Of a DNA stretch of 64,000 bases, positions 61,521-64,000 are shown piece after piece (within the stretch, counting starts at the first letter, position 1; the number at the start of each line of letters is the position of its first letter). Origin of the DNA: Neoroseomonas eburnea (GTDB taxonomy: Bacteria > Pseudomonadota > Alphaproteobacteria > Acetobacterales > Acetobacteraceae); NCBI RefSeq assembly GCF_018129005.1, contig NZ_JAAEDL010000004.1, forward strand, positions 1-64,000. The letters are read 5' to 3'. Below the pieces are notes generated by a model. It saw only the letters and a program-made list of their open reading frames with translations. It was not told where the DNA came from and made no database searches. The translations under genes were made by a program, and so were the position numbers.

Positions 61521-62405
61521 TTGCGCCGCGCCATCACGAATGGCGCCCGCCTGCTCGGCGCGGCTGCGCCGGCGGACGAGCCGGCCGTCGCCGCGGCGCC
61601 GCCCCGACCGGTCGTCGCCCCGGCCCCGCCGGAGCCGGCCGCCCCGCGGACGACGCGGCAGGACTGGGCCGATCGACTGTGGGGGGAGGGCATGGCCATC
61701 CCCGGCGGGACGACCGAAGTGCTTCGCCTTGCCTCCCTGCTGCCCCTGGTGCCGGAGGCGACGCTGCTGCTGGCCGGCAGCGGCGCGCGCGCGGCCGGCG
61801 CCGTGGTGTCGGGTGCGCGCGGGTGCTTCGTCGCGGCCTTCGAACCCGGGGCGCCCGTCGCCGATGCCGTCGCGCCGCGCGTTCCCGGCCGCAAGGTCAC
61901 GGCCACCCGGTTCGAGGCGGAAACCCCCGCCTTCCGGCGCGGCTACCACCACCACGCGCTGTTCCTCGAACCCTTCCGCAGCGGCGGGACTCCCGAGGGG
62001 CTGCTGCAGGCGGCGGCACAGGCGCTGCGCCCTGGCGGGCAGGTGGTGCTGCTCGACCTGGTTGCCCGCAACGCCCCGACCGGGACAGGCGAGACGCGAT
62101 GGCTCGCGGCGGAGGGCCGCGCCGCCGCCCCGCCGGCCGAGGAGGCGGTGCCCGCGGCGCTGGAGCGCGCCGGCTTCGTCATCAACGTGGTGGAGGATGC
62201 CGGCCAGCGGCATTGCCGCGCGGTGGTCGAAGGCTGGCAGGCCCTGTTGATGGCGCTGCGCGAGCGGCCCGAGCGGCCATCGGCCCAGGCCGCCGGGGTC
62301 CTCGTGGCGGAGGCGGAAGCCTGGCTGCTGCGCCTGCGGCTGCTGCAGGACGGCAGGCTGCGGCTGCTGCGCTGGCATGCCTCGATGGTGCGGCCGCCGC
62401 GTTGA
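61521..62405 (+). CDS. SAM-methyltransferase-like protein, degenerate
   Basis: A 294-residue protein with an Ala/Pro-rich N-terminus (about 13-45). The nucleotide-binding motif is recognisable but altered (ATLLLAGSGARAAGAVV), and LRPGGQVVLLDLVA is the usual strand after motif III. The C-terminal third is leucine- and arginine-rich (WLLRLRLLQDGRLRLL). The start is probably TTG at 61521, with only a weak ribosome site, so the true start may differ. Activity is uncertain because the glycine-rich loop is not canonical. Confidence 0.65.
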   Translation: MRRAITNGARLLGAAAPADEPAVAAAPPRPVVAPAPPEPAAPRTTRQDWADRLWGEGMAIPGGTTEVLRLASLLPLVPEATLLLAGSGARAAGAVVSGARGCFVAAFEPGAPVADAVAPRVPGRKVTATRFEAETPAFRRGYHHHALFLEPFRSGGTPEGLLQAAAQALRPGGQVVLLDLVARNAPTGTGETRWLAAEGRAAAPPAEEAVPAALERAGFVINVVEDAGQRHCRAVVEGWQALLMALRERPERPSAQAAGVLVAEAEAWLLRLRLLQDGRLRLLRWHASMVRPPR

Positions 62406-62574
62406 GGCTCGCGGCCCCTGCCGGGCAGAGCCGATCCTGGTCAGGCGGTATCACCCATCGGGGGAAGACGATCGCGACACCATGGGGGGCGCGGGCGCCG
62501 GCAGGCAAGGCTGGCGCAAGCCGCCCGCCCCCCCCCCGCGCGACGAAGGCCGAAACCGGCGGCCTCGATGTGCC

Positions 62575-63141
62575 CTATTCGGCGGCCTCGGCCGCAAGCC
62601 AGGGCCAACGCATCTTCACCACCGGGCTGGACGGTTCGTAGGCGAGGCAGGTCCCGATGATCTTCGGGCGTTCCCGCTTGCCGCCGGCGGCTTCCTTCGC
62701 GAGTTCCTTCTGCCGGCGCACCGGGTAGAGCGTCTGGTAGGCGACGGTCGCCATCTGGGCCAGCATTTCCCGCAGGTGGGTGCAGCCAAGCACGCCACCC
62801 ACGCGTTCCTGCACCGCGCGGTTGAAGCCGGGCCCGATCTTCAGCCCGGCGAGCCGCGCGAAGTTCGGCGCCGCCTGCGGGCAGACGGAATAGGGCGTGT
62901 GGTCGGAGGCTGCTTCGCAGGCATGGATCAGCAGATCCTCATCCACCGTCAGCCGGATCCACATGCCGTGCAGCGGGGTGTCGGGCGCCATCCAGCCGCG
63001 CCCTTCCTGTTCAAAGCCGTAGGATTTCGTGTCGAGCAGATGCGCCTCGATGTCGTAGAGCCCATCCGCGCGCCGGTAGCCGTGCATGTCGATCTGCCGG
63101 CGGTGCATCGGTTCGCGGTCTATGGGGGCGGAAAGCGGCAT
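62575..63141 (-). CDS. DUF2889-domain protein
   Basis: A 188-residue protein of the DUF2889 family. The start MPLSAPIDREPMHRRQID, the GYRRADGLYDIEAHLLDTK block, LHGMWIRLTVDEDLLI and GCTHLREMLAQMATVAYQT are conserved features; the two cysteine motifs (VCPQAAPNF, LGCTH) are typical. No function is known for the family. It lies downstream of aroB in the same orientation with a 152-base gap that contains hairpins. Confidence 0.88.
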   Translation of the reverse strand: MPLSAPIDREPMHRRQIDMHGYRRADGLYDIEAHLLDTKSYGFEQEGRGWMAPDTPLHGMWIRLTVDEDLLIHACEAASDHTPYSVCPQAAPNFARLAGLKIGPGFNRAVQERVGGVLGCTHLREMLAQMATVAYQTLYPVRRQKELAKEAAGGKRERPKIIGTCLAYEPSSPVVKMRWPWLAAEAAE

Positions 63142-63235
63142 GGCGGTCCCGGTCCTGAAGCGCGTGCCTTCCCGGTAACGCAGCCCTGCCCCGATGGCCA
63201 GACGTCCCGCCGCAGCCCTGCCACCTGTTCCGGGC

Positions 63236-63286
63236 GGGGTCCGGGGTCTGCCGCGGACCCCTGCGGAGCGCGAGGCGGAGCCTCGC
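63236..63286 (-). terminator. Tandem hairpins after aroB
   Basis: GCGAGGC/GCCTCGC (63270-63286, 3-base loop) begins 7 bases after the aroB stop, followed on the minus strand by GGGGTCC/GGACCCC (63236-63261). The first hairpin and its flank are almost the same as after the acyl-ligase fusion at 52593-52609. Likely terminator-type repeat; no T-run. Confidence 0.55.
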
Positions 63287-63293
63287 ATCCCGT

Positions 63294-64000
63294 TCAGCCC
63301 AGGGCGCCCTCGTCCCGCAGCAGCGCGGTGACCGCTTCGGCCGGCACGTCGGAACTGGTGAAGCAATCCCCCGCTCCGCGCATCAGCACGAACCGCATCC
63401 TTCCGTCGCGGTTCTTCTTGTCCTTGGACATGCGCCCCATCAGCGCCTCGATGGTGAAACGCCGCGGCAGGTCGGCGATCCGTGCCGGCAGCCCGACGGT
63501 CGTGAGATGCGCGATGACCCGCGATGGCCATTCCTGGCTGCAATGCCCGAGCCTGGCCGAGAGCGAGGCCGCGAGCCCGAGCCCGATCGCCACGGCTTCC
63601 CCATGCAGCACGGTGCCGTCGAAGCGGGCCTCGGCTTCCACCGCGTGCCCGAAGGTGTGGCCGAGGTTGAGCAGGGCGCGGCCGCCTTCGGCGCTTTCCT
63701 CCCGCTCATCCGCGGCGACGACGCTGGCCTTGAGCCGGCAGGATTCCAGCACGGCATGGGTCAGCGCGCCGGTTTCCCCGGCGACGGCGGCGGCGCCGTG
63801 CGTCTCGCACCAATCCCACAGCGGGCCATGCAGCAGCCCGTGCTTCGCCACCTCGGCGTAGCCGGCGCGCAGTTCCCGCAGCGGCAGGGTCGCCAGCGTA
63901 TCGGTGTCGGCGAGGACGATGCGCGGCTGGTGGAATGCGCCGGCCAGGTTCTTGCCGGCCTTGAGGTTCACGCCGGTCTTGCCGCCGACGCTGGAATCGA
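63294..64000 (-). CDS. aroB: 3-dehydroquinate synthase (5' end cut by window edge)
   Basis: Shikimate-pathway enzyme forming 3-dehydroquinate from DAHP. The frame enters at the right edge with DSSVGGKTGVNLKAGKN, continues through AGYAEVAKHGLL and LLNLGHTFGHAVE (metal His), and ends in SKDKKNRDGRMRFVLM, which is typical of the AroB C-terminus. About 235 C-terminal residues are visible; the NAD-binding N-terminal part is outside the window. Confidence 0.95.
   Translation of the reverse strand, partial: DSSVGGKTGVNLKAGKNLAGAFHQPRIVLADTDTLATLPLRELRAGYAEVAKHGLLHGPLWDWCETHGAAAVAGETGALTHAVLESCRLKASVVAADEREESAEGGRALLNLGHTFGHAVEAEARFDGTVLHGEAVAIGLGLAASLSARLGHCSQEWPSRVIAHLTTVGLPARIADLPRRFTIEALMGRMSKDKKNRDGRMRFVLMRGAGDCFTSSDVPAEAVTALLRDEGALG

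Noticed and set aside
1-64000. CRISPR arrays, tRNA or rRNA genes, insertion sequences, phage genes
   Set aside because: No regularly spaced repeats, cloverleaf-like intergenic sequence, transposase, integrase or phage structural motif was seen anywhere in the window.

Overview
The window is very GC-rich, densely coded and largely syntenic in style with Alphaproteobacteria. The gene content (periplasmic binding protein importers, HyuAB hydantoinase, the cytochrome c / kdsB / pheA neighbourhood, DUF2889 and DUF3175 proteins, an MBOAT acyltransferase) suggests Rhodospirillales, most likely an Acetobacteraceae (Roseomonas-like) chromosome. This is inference from protein character; no rRNA or other marker gene is present. 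No tRNA, insertion sequence, phage gene or CRISPR array was seen. Both edges cut genes: an acyl-CoA ligase on the left and aroB on the right.

Region 1 (1-23.4 kb) is catabolic and almost entirely on the minus strand. It holds an aminotransferase / NTF2-fold / acyl-CoA ligase operon; an oligopeptide-type ABC importer co-directional with hyuA-hyuB (ATP-dependent hydantoinase/oxoprolinase) and a MocR regulator; a flavoprotein; a DUF3175 gene; and a second operon with a GntR regulator, a split allophanate hydrolase, a NitT/Tau-type ABC importer, a cyanurate/barbiturate ring-opening amidohydrolase and a PuuE-like deacetylase-fold protein. Together these look like uptake and ring opening of cyclic amides or ureides, ending in ammonia and CO2.

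Region 2 (23.7-34.4 kb) is on the plus strand. It holds a YhiI-RbbA-YhhJ type export system, then gmd-fcl (GDP-L-fucose) and rfbBACD (dTDP-L-rhamnose), a nucleotide-sugar supply block without glycosyltransferases.

Region 3 (34.7-47.1 kb) is mostly housekeeping: an M17 aminopeptidase, a MarR regulator, ghrA, a complete yejABEF peptide importer interrupted by a long inverted repeat, hisN, a membrane cytochrome c, kdsB and pheA.

Region 4 (47.4-64 kb) holds an acyl-transfer and envelope cluster (AMP ligase-carrier-PlsC fusion, AsmA-like protein, MBOAT, SGNH-like partner, unknown), a small HG-motif protein, several oxidoreductases and a ThDP enzyme, a degenerate methyltransferase, DUF2889 and aroB.

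The most unusual non-coding signals are a 128-129 nt structured repeat present at 3335-3462 (minus) and 47263-47391 (plus) with a compensatory base change, and a 158 nt inverted repeat between yejB and yejE.
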